Positions 1 through 6,659 of a stretch of DNA of 7,179 bases are shown piece after piece. Both the position numbers and the translations under genes were made by a program. Within the stretch, counting starts at the first letter, position 1. Every line of letters begins with the position of its first letter. Origin of the DNA: Desulfurivibrio alkaliphilus (GTDB taxonomy: Bacteria > Desulfobacterota > Desulfobulbia > Desulfobulbales > Desulfurivibrionaceae). Location: NCBI GenBank assembly GCA_011048585.1, contig DSDS01000147.1, forward strand, positions 1 through 7,179, given 5' to 3'. The notes under the pieces were generated by a model. It was not told the origin of the DNA. It did not search any database and was given only the letters and a program-made list of their open reading frames with translations.

Positions 1-322
1 GATTAGGGTCGGCCAACGCAAAAACCACCCTGGCGATCCCGGCGGCGATAATCGCCTCGCTGCAGGGCGGGGTCCGGCCATGATGGTTGCAGGGCTCCAG
101 AGTGACATAGAGAGTAGCCCCGGCGACGGCCGCCCCGGCGGCGGTCAGGGCATGGATCTCGGCGTGGGGAGTCCCGGCCCGTCGATGCCAGCCTTTGCCC
201 ACCACCCGTCCCCGCCGCACCACCACCGCCCCGACACACGGGTTGGGGGAGGTCTTGCCCAAACCTTTGCGAGCCTCAAGCAGGGCCAGTTTCATGTAGG
301 CGGCATCTTGATCGAAACCCAT
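1..322 (-). CDS. ribD: Riboflavin biosynthesis protein RibD, N-terminal deaminase domain (3' end beyond window)
   Basis: RibD deaminates the GTP-cyclohydrolase II product (diaminohydroxyphosphoribosylaminopyrimidine) and, through a C-terminal domain, reduces the ribosyl side chain; it is cytosolic. I translated 107 codons by hand from ATG at 322-320 to the window edge. The deaminase signature is complete: SPNPCVGAVVV at residues 25-35, the zinc and proton-shuttle motif HAE at 53-55 (His53, Glu55), then PCNHHGRTPPC at 77-87 with zinc ligands Cys78 and Cys87, followed by DPN at 105-107. The longer GRTPPC form separates RibD from other cytidine-deaminase-fold enzymes. The reductase domain would lie outside the window, so whether the protein is bifunctional cannot be seen. 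It starts 24 bp after nrdR. No good ribosome-binding site precedes the ATG; an in-frame TTG at 343-341 is an alternative start. The rest of a riboflavin operon may follow beyond the edge (inference). Confidence 0.95.
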   Translation of the reverse strand, partial: MGFDQDAAYMKLALLEARKGLGKTSPNPCVGAVVVRRGRVVGKGWHRRAGTPHAEIHALTAAGAAVAGATLYVTLEPCNHHGRTPPCSEAIIAAGIARVVFALADPN

Positions 323-346
323 GGCGGGATGCGGACTCGGCAAGGC

Positions 347-811
347 TTATTGCTGTTTGGGGGATGAGAGCATGCTTTTCAGTTCCTGCATGAACTCGTT
401 GAGATCCTTGAACTGGCGATAGACGGAGGCGAACCGGACGTAGGCCACCTCATCGATCCGCCGCAACCCATCCATTACCCGCTCACCCACCATCCGCACC
501 GGGATCTCCCGTTCACCGAGGTCCTGGAACTCCCGCTCCAGGCCATCAACAAACTCTTCGATCTGCTCACTGCTCACCGGCCTTTTCTCACAGGCCTTCT
601 TCACCCCCTCCACCACCTTCTGGCGATCCCAAGACTCGCGTCGGCCATCCTTCTTGACCAGCATCGGCATGGTTACTTCCAGGCGTTCATAGGTGGTGAA
701 GCGGCGCTGACAGGCATCACACATCCGGCGCCGACGGGTGATGGTATACTCCTTGTTGAGGCGGGAATCAACCACCCGATTTTCCAAATGGCCGCAATAG
801 GGGCATTTCAT
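347..811 (-). CDS. nrdR: Transcriptional repressor NrdR of ribonucleotide reductase genes
   Basis: NrdR is a nucleotide-sensing repressor that binds NrdR boxes upstream of ribonucleotide reductase operons and shuts them down when dATP is high. The 154-residue product has the usual length (E. coli about 149). The N-terminal zinc ribbon has four cysteines, Cys3, Cys6, Cys31 and Cys34, with the family's basic run RRRR at 26-29 and the RRFTTYER motif at 36-43. The ATP-cone domain follows from about residue 49 to 139 and ends in VAYVRFASVYR (122-132). The start is ATG at 811-809, because MKCPYCGH is the invariant N-terminus. It lies 7 bp after the dCMP deaminase stop, so co-transcription is very likely. 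I saw no convincing NrdR box in the window, so its targets are elsewhere. Nothing is missing or odd. Confidence 0.98.
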   Translation of the reverse strand: MKCPYCGHLENRVVDSRLNKEYTITRRRRMCDACQRRFTTYERLEVTMPMLVKKDGRRESWDRQKVVEGVKKACEKRPVSSEQIEEFVDGLEREFQDLGEREIPVRMVGERVMDGLRRIDEVAYVRFASVYRQFKDLNEFMQELKSMLSSPKQQ

Positions 812-818
812 GGCATTG

Positions 819-1286
819 TTACTCCGGATTGGCCGGGAGTTTAATCAGGGGAATCCCCGCCTCCGCCAGCATCTCGGCCGCCATGGGATCGGCATAACCT
901 TCCCGGTAATAAATTCTTTCGATGGCGGCGTTGATCAGCATCTTGCTGCAGATGGAGCAGGGCATGTTGGTACAGTAGAGGCTGCACCCCCTCAGGCTCA
1001 CCCCATGCAGGGCCGCCTGGATAATGGCGTTCTGTTCGGCATGCAAACCCCGGCAGAGTTCGTGGCGTTCCCCCGAGGGGATTCCCATTTGCTCCCGCAG
1101 ACAACCCACCTCCAGGCAGTGGCGCACGCCGCTGGGAGCCCCGTTATAGCCGGTGGCGACCACCCGCCGCTCCAGGACCAGAACCGCGCCCACTTTACGC
1201 CGCATGCAGGTGGCCCGCTGGGCCACCAGCTCGGTAATGGCCATGAAGTACTCGTCCCAGCTCGGCCGCGGTTCCCGGGCAAGCAT
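819..1286 (-). CDS. dCMP deaminase (ComEB-like, zinc-dependent)
   Basis: The predicted reaction is dCMP to dUMP plus ammonia, feeding thymidylate synthase. The 155-residue protein has the cytidine/deoxycytidylate deaminase fold: GYNGAPSG at residues 46-53 (the substrate-side motif typical of dCMP deaminases), HAEQNAI at 82-88 with zinc ligand His82 and catalytic Glu84, and PCSICSKMLINA at 109-120 with zinc ligands Cys110 and Cys113. Extra cysteines and a histidine in the middle (Cys27, Cys57, Cys62, His75, Cys78) could hold the second structural zinc known in some dCMP deaminases; that is inference. ATG at 1286-1284 is preceded by a GAGGA-type ribosome site inside the end of glyA, only 6 bp upstream. 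B. subtilis ComEB is a homologue named for its position in a competence operon; no competence genes are seen here. Guanine or tRNA-adenosine deaminase is less likely because of the GYNGAPSG motif. Confidence 0.94.
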   Translation of the reverse strand: MLAREPRPSWDEYFMAITELVAQRATCMRRKVGAVLVLERRVVATGYNGAPSGVRHCLEVGCLREQMGIPSGERHELCRGLHAEQNAIIQAALHGVSLRGCSLYCTNMPCSICSKMLINAAIERIYYREGYADPMAAEMLAEAGIPLIKLPANPE

Positions 1287-1292
1287 GATGTC

Positions 1293-2570
1293 CTACTTTT
1301 CCTCGGAATAGAGTACGGGGTAGATGGGGAAACGGGCACAGAGGCGGCGGACCTCGCCCCGGATCGCCGCCAGTTCGCCGGCCTGATCGGAGGAGCCGGC
1401 CAGCACTCCGCCGGTGGCCAGGGCCCGATCGATCCAGGCCGCGATCTCCTCCATCTCCGGCTCCTTGAGACCCCGGGTGGTGACGGCCGGGGTTCCGATC
1501 CGAATCCCGCTGGTGACAAAACGCTTTTCGGTATCAAAGGGGATGGCGTTCTTGTTGACCGTGATCCCGGCCATCTCCAGAATCTCCTCGGCCTCCTTGC
1601 CGGTGATCTTTTTCGGGGTGAGATCCACCAGCAGCAGATGGTTGTCGGTCCCGCCGGAGACCAGCCGGTAGCCCCGCTTAACCAGAGCGTTACCCAGAGT
1701 CTGGGCATTTCTGACCACCTGGGTCATATTCTGACGGAATTTTTCTCCCATCGCCTCCTTGAAAGCCACCGCCTTGGCGGCAATGATATGGACCAGTGGG
1801 CCGCCCTGGATCCCAGGGAAAATCTTGCTGTCCAGCATCTTGCCGAAATCCTTGCGGGCCAGGATCAATCCGCCGCGGGGGCCCCGCAGGGTCTTATGGG
1901 TGGTGGTGGTGACAAAATCGGCATAAGGCACCGGCGAGGGATGAACCCCGGCGGCCACCAAACCGGCGATATGGGCCATATCAACCATGAACAACGCCCC
2001 CACCTGGTCGGCTATCCGGCGAAAGGCGGCAAAATCGATGATCCGGGGGTAGGCGCTGGCCCCGGCCACGATCATCTTGGGCCGATGGGTCATGGCCAAC
2101 CGCTCCACCTCCGCCATGTCGATCCGCTCGCTGCCCCGCTCGACTCCGTAGGAAACGAAACGGTAAAGCTGACCGGAGAAATTGACCGCGCTGCCGTGGG
2201 TCAGGTGGCCGCCATGGGCCAGATCCATCCCCAGCACGGTATCTCCAGGCTTAAGGCAGGCGAAATAGACCGCCATATTGGCCTGGCTGCCGGAATGGGG
2301 CTGAACATTGGCGTATTCGGCCCCAAATAGCTCCAAGGCCCGGGAGGAGGCCAGCTCCTCGACCCGGTCGGCATATTCGCAGCCGCCATAGTAGCGCTTA
2401 CCGGGATAACCCTCGGCATATTTATTGGTGAAAATCGAGCCCTGGGCTTCCAGGACCGCCTCGCTGACAATATTCTCCGAGGCGATCATCTCCAACTGAT
2501 TGTACTGACGACTTAACTCGCCCCGGATGGCACGATCTATCTCCGGATCACTGTTGGCTAGGTAGGACAC
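1293..2570 (-). CDS. glyA: Serine hydroxymethyltransferase
   Basis: This cytosolic PLP enzyme interconverts serine and glycine and charges tetrahydrofolate to 5,10-methylene-THF, the main one-carbon source for dTMP, purines and methionine. The 425-residue length fits the bacterial family (E. coli 417). Visible landmarks are the LEMIASEN motif at 26-33, the YAEGYPGKRYYGG active-site stretch at 51-63, the LAHGGHLTHG stretch near 117-126 whose histidine stacks on PLP, VDMAH at 196-200 with Asp197 holding the pyridine nitrogen, and TTTTHKTLRGPRGG with the Schiff-base Lys226. Arg357 in SGIRIGTPA should bind the substrate carboxylate. The start codon is GTG at 2570-2568: the frame is closed by TAA at 2597-2595 just upstream, no other start precedes the conserved N-terminus, and an AGGGAA ribosome site lies about 7 bp before it. 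It begins 28 bp after rpiB and ends 6 bp before the dCMP deaminase. The residues point to a full-length active enzyme. Confidence 0.98.
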   Translation of the reverse strand: MSYLANSDPEIDRAIRGELSRQYNQLEMIASENIVSEAVLEAQGSIFTNKYAEGYPGKRYYGGCEYADRVEELASSRALELFGAEYANVQPHSGSQANMAVYFACLKPGDTVLGMDLAHGGHLTHGSAVNFSGQLYRFVSYGVERGSERIDMAEVERLAMTHRPKMIVAGASAYPRIIDFAAFRRIADQVGALFMVDMAHIAGLVAAGVHPSPVPYADFVTTTTHKTLRGPRGGLILARKDFGKMLDSKIFPGIQGGPLVHIIAAKAVAFKEAMGEKFRQNMTQVVRNAQTLGNALVKRGYRLVSGGTDNHLLLVDLTPKKITGKEAEEILEMAGITVNKNAIPFDTEKRFVTSGIRIGTPAVTTRGLKEPEMEEIAAWIDRALATGGVLAGSSDQAGELAAIRGEVRRLCARFPIYPVLYSEEK

Positions 2571-2598
2571 GGTCGTTTCCCTGCTGATGGAAGGTTAG

Positions 2599-3024
2599 TT
2601 AACAGAACATCTTTATGCGACGCAGATGGCGGCCGCCGGAGAACTCGCCGGCCAGCCAAACCCGAGTTATCTCCTCGGCCAGCCCGGGGCCGGTGGTTCG
2701 GGCCCCCAGACACAACACATTGGCATCATTGTGTTCGCGGCTCATACGGGCACCAAAGGTTTCTCCGCAAAGGGCGGCTCGAATGGCCGGGTTGCGATTG
2801 GCCGCCATGGACATCCCGATCCCGGTGCCGCAGATCAGGATCCCGCGCTGGCAGGCGCCGTCAGCCACCCGCGAACAGACCGCAGCGGCAATTTCGGGAT
2901 AATCCACGGAATCGGCGCTCATCACTCCGCAGTCATCCACCTGATGCCCCAGGTCATGTAAAACTCCCAGCACTGCCTCCTTCAGGGCAAAACCGCCATG
3001 GTCACAACCCAGTGCCACTCTCAT
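2599..3024 (-). CDS. rpiB: Ribose-5-phosphate isomerase B
   Basis: RpiB interconverts ribose 5-phosphate and ribulose 5-phosphate in the non-oxidative pentose phosphate pathway, supplying ribose for nucleotides. The 141-residue protein is of usual length for the RpiB/LacAB family. It shows GCDHGG at 6-11, YPEIA at 43-47, the catalytic loop ICGTGIGMSMAANR at 64-77 with the likely base Cys65, SREHNDANVL at 95-104 with His98, and the phosphate-binding tail GGRHLRRI at 130-137. The ATG at 3024-3022 is chosen over a longer in-frame extension (to 3147) because the family starts at this MRVALGCDHGG, and a strong GAGGAG ribosome site sits 5 bp before it inside fabF. Its ATG overlaps the fabF stop codon as ATGA, so it is translationally coupled to fabF. 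Galactose-6-phosphate isomerase (LacAB) is unlikely in this context. Confidence 0.97.
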   Translation of the reverse strand: MRVALGCDHGGFALKEAVLGVLHDLGHQVDDCGVMSADSVDYPEIAAAVCSRVADGACQRGILICGTGIGMSMAANRNPAIRAALCGETFGARMSREHNDANVLCLGARTTGPGLAEEITRVWLAGEFSGGRHLRRIKMFC

Positions 3025-4268
3025 GCCCCCTCCTCGTAGCGCTTCATGATGATAACCGCATTGGTGCCGCCGAACCCGAAGGAGTTGGACATCGCCACCC
3101 GGATCGGCATGGCCCGGCCCTTGCCGGGCACGTAATCGAGATCGCACTCGGGATCGGGGTTTTCCAGATTGGCGGTGGGCGGGGCAAATTGATGTTTGAC
3201 ACTCAGGGCGGTGACCACCGCCTCAACCCCACCGGCCCCGCCCAGGAGATGGCCGGTCATCGACTTGGTGGAGCTGACCGCCAGCCTGGCGGCGTGTTCC
3301 CCAAACACCGCCTTTAAAGCTCGTGTCTCCACCACGTCATTAAGGGGGGTGGAGGTGCCGTGGGCGTTGACGTAATCGATATCCGTCGGCTGCAACCCGG
3401 CATCGGCCAGGGCCGCCTGCATGCAGAGAATCGCCCCGGCTCCATCTTCGGGCGGGGCCGCGATATGGTGGGCATCGCCGGAAAGTCCGTAACCCGCCAT
3501 CTCGGCATAAATTTTCGCCCCCCGCCGCTTGGCATGCTCCAGCTCCTCCAACAGCAGAATCCCGCCGCCTTCGCCGATGACGAAGCCGTCTCGATCCCGA
3601 TCAAAGGGGCGGGAAGCCACTGCCGGATCGTCATTACGGGTGGAGAGGGCCTTCATCGCGTGGAAACCGCCAAAACCCATGGGGCAGATCACCGACTCGC
3701 TGCCGCCGGTCAGAGCCAGGTCGCAATCCCCGTAGCTGATCGAACGGAAAGCCTCGCCCACCGCGTGGGTGCCGGCGGCACAGGCGGTGGTCACCGACAG
3801 ATTGGGGCCCTTGGTGCCGTAGAAGATCGAAATCTGGCCGGCGCCCATATTGGGGATCACCATGGGGATAAAGAAGGGGGTAATCCGCCGTTCCCCCCGT
3901 TCATGGAGAATCTGGATATACTTCTCAATGGTGGGCAGCCCGCCCATGCCGCAGCCGACGATACTGCCAACCCGGGCGGCGTTCTCCGGGGTGATCTCAA
4001 AACCGGAGTCGCGCAGAGCTTCCCGGGCGGCGACCAAAGCGTACTGGACAAACAGCTCCAGATGGCGGACCTCCTTGGTTTCAAAATAATCATCCGGCTC
4101 ATAACCCTTGACCTCGGCGGCGATCCTTACGCCTTGCCCTGAGGCATCATAGCGGCTGATCGGCGCAATCCCGCTCTTACCGGCACAAAGGGCCTCCCAG
4201 CTGGTGGCCGCGTCATTCCCCACCGGAGAGATCAGACCGACTCCGGTTACCACGACTCGTCTTTTCAC
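3021..4268 (-). CDS. fabF: 3-oxoacyl-ACP synthase II (KAS II)
   Basis: FabF condenses malonyl-ACP with a growing acyl-ACP in type II fatty-acid synthesis. The 415-residue length matches the family, and every key residue falls at the E. coli numbering: nucleophile Cys163 in TTACAAG, His303 in NAHGTSTPLND, Lys335 and His340 in SSTKSMTGH, and the glycine-rich FGFGGTN near 398-403. This Cys-His-His arrangement marks an active condensing enzyme, not a chain-length-factor partner. The start is GTG at 4268-4266, giving the standard MKRRVVVTGVG N-terminus, with an AGGGAG ribosome site about 10 bp upstream. It lies 69 bp after acpP and overlaps rpiB by 4 bp. FabB is excluded by length and overall sequence character. 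Substrate range (for example, temperature-dependent C16:1 to C18:1 elongation) cannot be read from the sequence. Confidence 0.98.
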   Translation of the reverse strand: MKRRVVVTGVGLISPVGNDAATSWEALCAGKSGIAPISRYDASGQGVRIAAEVKGYEPDDYFETKEVRHLELFVQYALVAAREALRDSGFEITPENAARVGSIVGCGMGGLPTIEKYIQILHERGERRITPFFIPMVIPNMGAGQISIFYGTKGPNLSVTTACAAGTHAVGEAFRSISYGDCDLALTGGSESVICPMGFGGFHAMKALSTRNDDPAVASRPFDRDRDGFVIGEGGGILLLEELEHAKRRGAKIYAEMAGYGLSGDAHHIAAPPEDGAGAILCMQAALADAGLQPTDIDYVNAHGTSTPLNDVVETRALKAVFGEHAARLAVSSTKSMTGHLLGGAGGVEAVVTALSVKHQFAPPTANLENPDPECDLDYVPGKGRAMPIRVAMSNSFGFGGTNAVIIMKRYEEGA

Positions 4269-4285
4269 CGTTAACTATCTCCCTG

Positions 4286-4302
4286 TTAAGGCTTGGCCTA
4301 AA
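4286..4302 (-). other. Short inverted repeat in the acpP-fabF gap
   Basis: Between the acpP stop and the fabF GTG the transcript can form a hairpin with 7-nt arms, reading TTTAGGC-CAA-GCCTTAA on the coding strand. Six of seven pairs are perfect and the loop is 3 nt. No U-run follows, so it is not an intrinsic terminator. It could be a processing or mRNA-stabilising structure that keeps acpP message more abundant than fabF message, or it could be chance. Confidence 0.35.
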
Positions 4303-4337
4303 GTTAAGTCATCCCACCGAAGGTCAACCGCGCCGCC

Positions 4338-4571
4338 TTATTCGGAAATCTTTTTGATATGATCGATGGCGTCCTGAACAGTCACGATCTTTTCCGCCAC
4401 CTCGTCGGCGATCTCGATATCGAAAGCCTCTTCCATGGCCATGATCAGCTCCACCAGATCCAGGGAGTCGGCGCCCAAATCGTCGATGAAGGATGCGCCG
4501 GGCACAACCTTGGCCTTGTCCACGCTCAGCTGCTCCGCGATGATATCGATAAGTTTCTGTTCAACCGCCAT
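4338..4571 (-). CDS. acpP: Acyl carrier protein
   Basis: ACP carries the growing acyl chain on a 4'-phosphopantetheine arm and hands it between the fatty-acid synthesis enzymes; it is a small soluble acidic protein. The 77-residue product has the invariant DSL motif in DDLGADSLDLVEL, with Ser36 as the phosphopantetheine attachment site, and the expected four-helix pattern with many acidic residues in helix II (LVELIMAMEEAF). The start is ATG at 4571-4569 behind the best ribosome site in the window, AAGGAG 7 bp upstream. It stands between fabG and fabF, the usual fatty-acid synthesis setting, so it is the housekeeping ACP and not a polyketide carrier domain. The larger gaps on both sides suggest separate control of its level. 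Confidence 0.98.
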   Translation of the reverse strand: MAVEQKLIDIIAEQLSVDKAKVVPGASFIDDLGADSLDLVELIMAMEEAFDIEIADEVAEKIVTVQDAIDHIKKISE

Positions 4572-4578
4572 GATCTTT

Positions 4579-4584
4579 CTCCTT
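4579..4584 (-). promoter_or_regulatory. Strong ribosome-binding site of acpP
   Basis: The coding strand reads AAGGAG, 7 bp before the acpP ATG, in an A-rich leader. This near-perfect Shine-Dalgarno match is the clearest in the window and fits the high expression expected for acyl carrier protein. Confidence 0.85.
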
Positions 4585-4627
4585 GCAATGATTTTTTAAA
4601 TAAACAACCAGTTCCACAACCGAGAAC

Positions 4628-4656
4628 ATCCTATTCAATCAATTTTGTATGGTAAA
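4628..4656 (-). promoter_or_regulatory. Candidate sigma-70-type promoter upstream of acpP
   Basis: In the AT-rich 105-bp gap between fabG and acpP the coding strand shows TTTACC (4656-4651, four of six matches to TTGACA), a 17-bp AT-rich spacer, then TAGGAT (4633-4628, four of six to TATAAT). The transcript would start near 4621, leaving a leader of about 50 nt before acpP. The gap contrasts sharply with the GC-rich genes around it. The match is moderate and was found by eye, so this is a candidate that could drive acpP-fabF and downstream genes independently of etfBA-fabG. Confidence 0.4.
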
Positions 4657-4676
4657 CACTCGGTACTGCCGGCGGG

Positions 4677-5423
4677 TTAGCCCATATACATGCCGCCGTT
4701 GACATGGATGAACTGCCCGGTGAGATAGCGGCCATCCTCGGAAACCAGATAAGCCACGGCCCCGGCCACATCCTCGGGCTCGCCAAGCAGCCCCAGGGGA
4801 ATTTCACCCCGGATCTTTTCATTGATCTCCTCGGGCAGATCCCGGGTCATGTCGGTGACGATATAGCCTGGGGCCACCCCGTTGACCGTAATATTGCGGG
4901 AAGCCAGCTCCCGGGCCGCGGACCGGGTCAACCCCACCAGGCCGGCCTTGGCGGCGGCGTAGTTGAGCTGGCCGGCGTTGCCGGCAAAGCCGATCACCGA
5001 CGAGATATTAACGATCCGGCCCCAACGTTGCTTCATCATCGCCCGGCTCACCGCCTTCAGGCAGGTGAAGGCCCCCTTGAGGTTGGTGTCCAGCACCTCA
5101 TCCCACTGGGACTCCTTCATCTTGACCATCAGCCCGTCACGGGTGATCCCGGCATTGTTGACCAGAATATCGATCCGACCGTGAGCGGCCAGGATCTTCT
5201 TGAAGGCCTCTTCCGTGCCTTCAGTGTCCGCCACGTTGAAGGCGCATATCTCGGCCTGGCCGCCGGCCGCCCGAATCTGGGCCGCGGTCTCTTCCGCCGC
5301 GTCGGGCCGGCTGACGTAATTAACCACGACCAGCGCCCCCATCGCGCCCAGCCGCAGAGAGACCGCCCGTCCGATTCCCCGGCTGCCGCCGGTAACCACC
5401 GCCACCTTGCCCTGCAAACTCAT
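4677..5423 (-). CDS. fabG: 3-oxoacyl-ACP reductase
   Basis: FabG reduces 3-oxoacyl-ACP to (R)-3-hydroxyacyl-ACP with NADPH, the first reduction of each elongation cycle. The 248-residue protein is a classical short-chain dehydrogenase of FabG length (E. coli 244). It has the cofactor-binding TGGSRGIG at 11-18, NNAG at 89-92, and the catalytic tetrad Asn114, Ser142, Tyr155 and Lys159 in the YAAAK motif. The PGYIVTDMT stretch near 185-193 and the C-terminal GQFIHVNGG are typical of FabG. ATG at 5423-5421 overlaps the etfA stop as ATGA, and a GAGGA ribosome site lies 7 bp upstream inside etfA, so the gene is translationally coupled to the ETF. The acpP and fabF neighbours make a fatty-acid role far more likely than another short-chain dehydrogenase function such as PHB synthesis. 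Confidence 0.96.
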   Translation of the reverse strand: MSLQGKVAVVTGGSRGIGRAVSLRLGAMGALVVVNYVSRPDAAEETAAQIRAAGGQAEICAFNVADTEGTEEAFKKILAAHGRIDILVNNAGITRDGLMVKMKESQWDEVLDTNLKGAFTCLKAVSRAMMKQRWGRIVNISSVIGFAGNAGQLNYAAAKAGLVGLTRSAARELASRNITVNGVAPGYIVTDMTRDLPEEINEKIRGEIPLGLLGEPEDVAGAVAYLVSEDGRYLTGQFIHVNGGMYMG

Positions 5424-6637
5424 CCTTTGTTCCTCTGCTCAATTTTCTCGATCAGTTTGGGGATCACCTGAAAAAGATCGCCGACAATCCCGTAAGTGGC
5501 CACGTTGAAGATGGGGGCCTCGGGATCACGATTGATGGCGACGATGGTTTCCGCCGACTGCATCCCCACCAGATGCTGGATCGCCCCGGAAATTCCGCAG
5601 GCGATGTAAAGCTTGGGGGCCACGGTTTTCCCGGTCTGGCCCACTTGGTGGGGATAGGGGATCCAGCCGGAATCCACGGCGGCCCGGGAAGCGGCCACCG
5701 CTCCGCCCAGGCTGTCGGCCAGCCTGTGGAGCAGGGCGAAACCTTCGGCGTTTTCCAGACCCCGGCCCCCGGCCACCACGATATCGGCCTCGGCCAGATT
5801 CACCTTGTCCAAAGCCGCCACCACACTATCGAGTACCTTGACCCGCGATTGCAGGCGAGCCGCCTCCGGCCTCACCTCAACAACCTCACCCCGCCGTTGA
5901 TCGTCACGGGCCAGGGGCTTCATTACCATGGGCCGAACCGTGGCCATCTGGGGCCTGGTCCGGGGACAGACGATGGTGGCCATGATGTTGCCACCGAAAG
6001 CCGGCCGGGTCTGGAGCAGAGCCCCATCCTCCCCGCGAATATCCAGTTCGGTGCAGTCGGCGGTCAAACCGGCAGCCATCATGGTCGCCACCCGGGGAAT
6101 AAAGGAGCGGCCCACGGCAGTGGCCCCGGCCAGAACAATCTCCGGCTTATGCTCCCGGATCAGGTCGGTGAGGATATTGCCGTAAACATCATCGGTGAAA
6201 CGGGCCAGGGCCGGATCGTCAACCAGATAAACCCGATCGGCGCCATGGGCGATCAGCTCGGCGGCCGCTCCCCGCAACCCCCGGCCATCCGCGGCCTCGG
6301 CGCCGGAACCCAGCAGCACGGCGGAGAGGGCAACCCCCCGCTTATCGGCCAGTCCCCTGCCCGCCCCCAGCAGTTCCAGGGCCACCGGGGCAATCCGTCC
6401 ATGGCGGAACTCGGCATAAACCCAGACCCCGGCCCAGGAGTCGAGGTCGGCGGTCTGGACCCCCTCTTCCCGCTCCAGCCGTAAGGCCCCGACCTCGCAA
6501 ACCTCGACACAGGCTCCGCAAAGGGTGCAGTTATCACCCACCACCGCGTGATCCCCCTCCACGCGGATGGCCCCAAAGGTGCAGGTTTCTTCACACAAAC
6601 CGCAGGCGATACAGGCCTCGGTATCAATTTTCAGCAT
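5420..6637 (-). CDS. etfA: Electron transfer flavoprotein alpha subunit with N-terminal 2x[4Fe-4S] ferredoxin domain
   Basis: EtfA, with EtfB, forms a soluble FAD-carrying dimer that moves electrons between dehydrogenases and other carriers. This 405-residue version is longer than a plain EtfA (about 310-330) because residues 1-60 form a bacterial ferredoxin domain with two complete CxxCxxCxxxC motifs: Cys9, 12, 15, 19 and Cys37, 40, 43, 47. The proline that commonly follows the last cysteine is absent in both (Thr20 and Glu48). The EtfA N-terminal domain runs from about 70 to 260, with RPAFGGNIMATI at 211-222 and QMATVRPMVM at 230-239. The C-terminal FAD domain shows VVAGGRG (287-293), SRAAVDSGW (317-325), QVGQTGKTVAP (331-341), GISGAIQH (348-355) and the APIF...YGIVGD end. 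Fused EtfA proteins of this kind are known from CarE of Acetobacterium woodii and lactate dehydrogenase-linked ETFs. ATG at 6637-6635 has GGAG 6 bp before it and begins 22 bp after etfB. Its redox partners are not visible. Confidence 0.96.
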   Translation of the reverse strand: MLKIDTEACIACGLCEETCTFGAIRVEGDHAVVGDNCTLCGACVEVCEVGALRLEREEGVQTADLDSWAGVWVYAEFRHGRIAPVALELLGAGRGLADKRGVALSAVLLGSGAEAADGRGLRGAAAELIAHGADRVYLVDDPALARFTDDVYGNILTDLIREHKPEIVLAGATAVGRSFIPRVATMMAAGLTADCTELDIRGEDGALLQTRPAFGGNIMATIVCPRTRPQMATVRPMVMKPLARDDQRRGEVVEVRPEAARLQSRVKVLDSVVAALDKVNLAEADIVVAGGRGLENAEGFALLHRLADSLGGAVAASRAAVDSGWIPYPHQVGQTGKTVAPKLYIACGISGAIQHLVGMQSAETIVAINRDPEAPIFNVATYGIVGDLFQVIPKLIEKIEQRNKG

Positions 6638-6659
6638 ATCAGGCTCCGCCCTCTACAAA

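Noticed and set aside
998..1708. A 236-codon minus-strand frame overlapping glyA and the dCMP deaminase gene
   Set aside because: It is a frame-shifted reading of the two real genes, rich in Pro, Arg, Ser and Trp with no family motif. Both real genes are intact, so it is not evidence of a frameshift.
810..2330. A 506-codon open frame on the plus strand opposite glyA and the dCMP deaminase gene
   Set aside because: It is antisense to two strongly conserved genes, its product is rich in Gly, Pro, His and Asp without a recognisable motif, and such long shadow frames are common in GC-rich DNA. It is not a credible gene.
3025..3147. In-frame N-terminal extension of rpiB by 41 residues
   Set aside because: The extension lies wholly within the conserved end of fabF, and the RpiB family begins at the ATG at 3024, which has a strong ribosome site.
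4619..4664. ACCGAG and CTCGGT inverted repeat (4659-4664 and 4619-4624 on the coding strand) flanking the candidate acpP promoter, as a possible operator pair
   Set aside because: Only 6 bp match, the arms are 34 bp apart and do not extend. A pair like this is expected by chance in a gap of about 100 bp.
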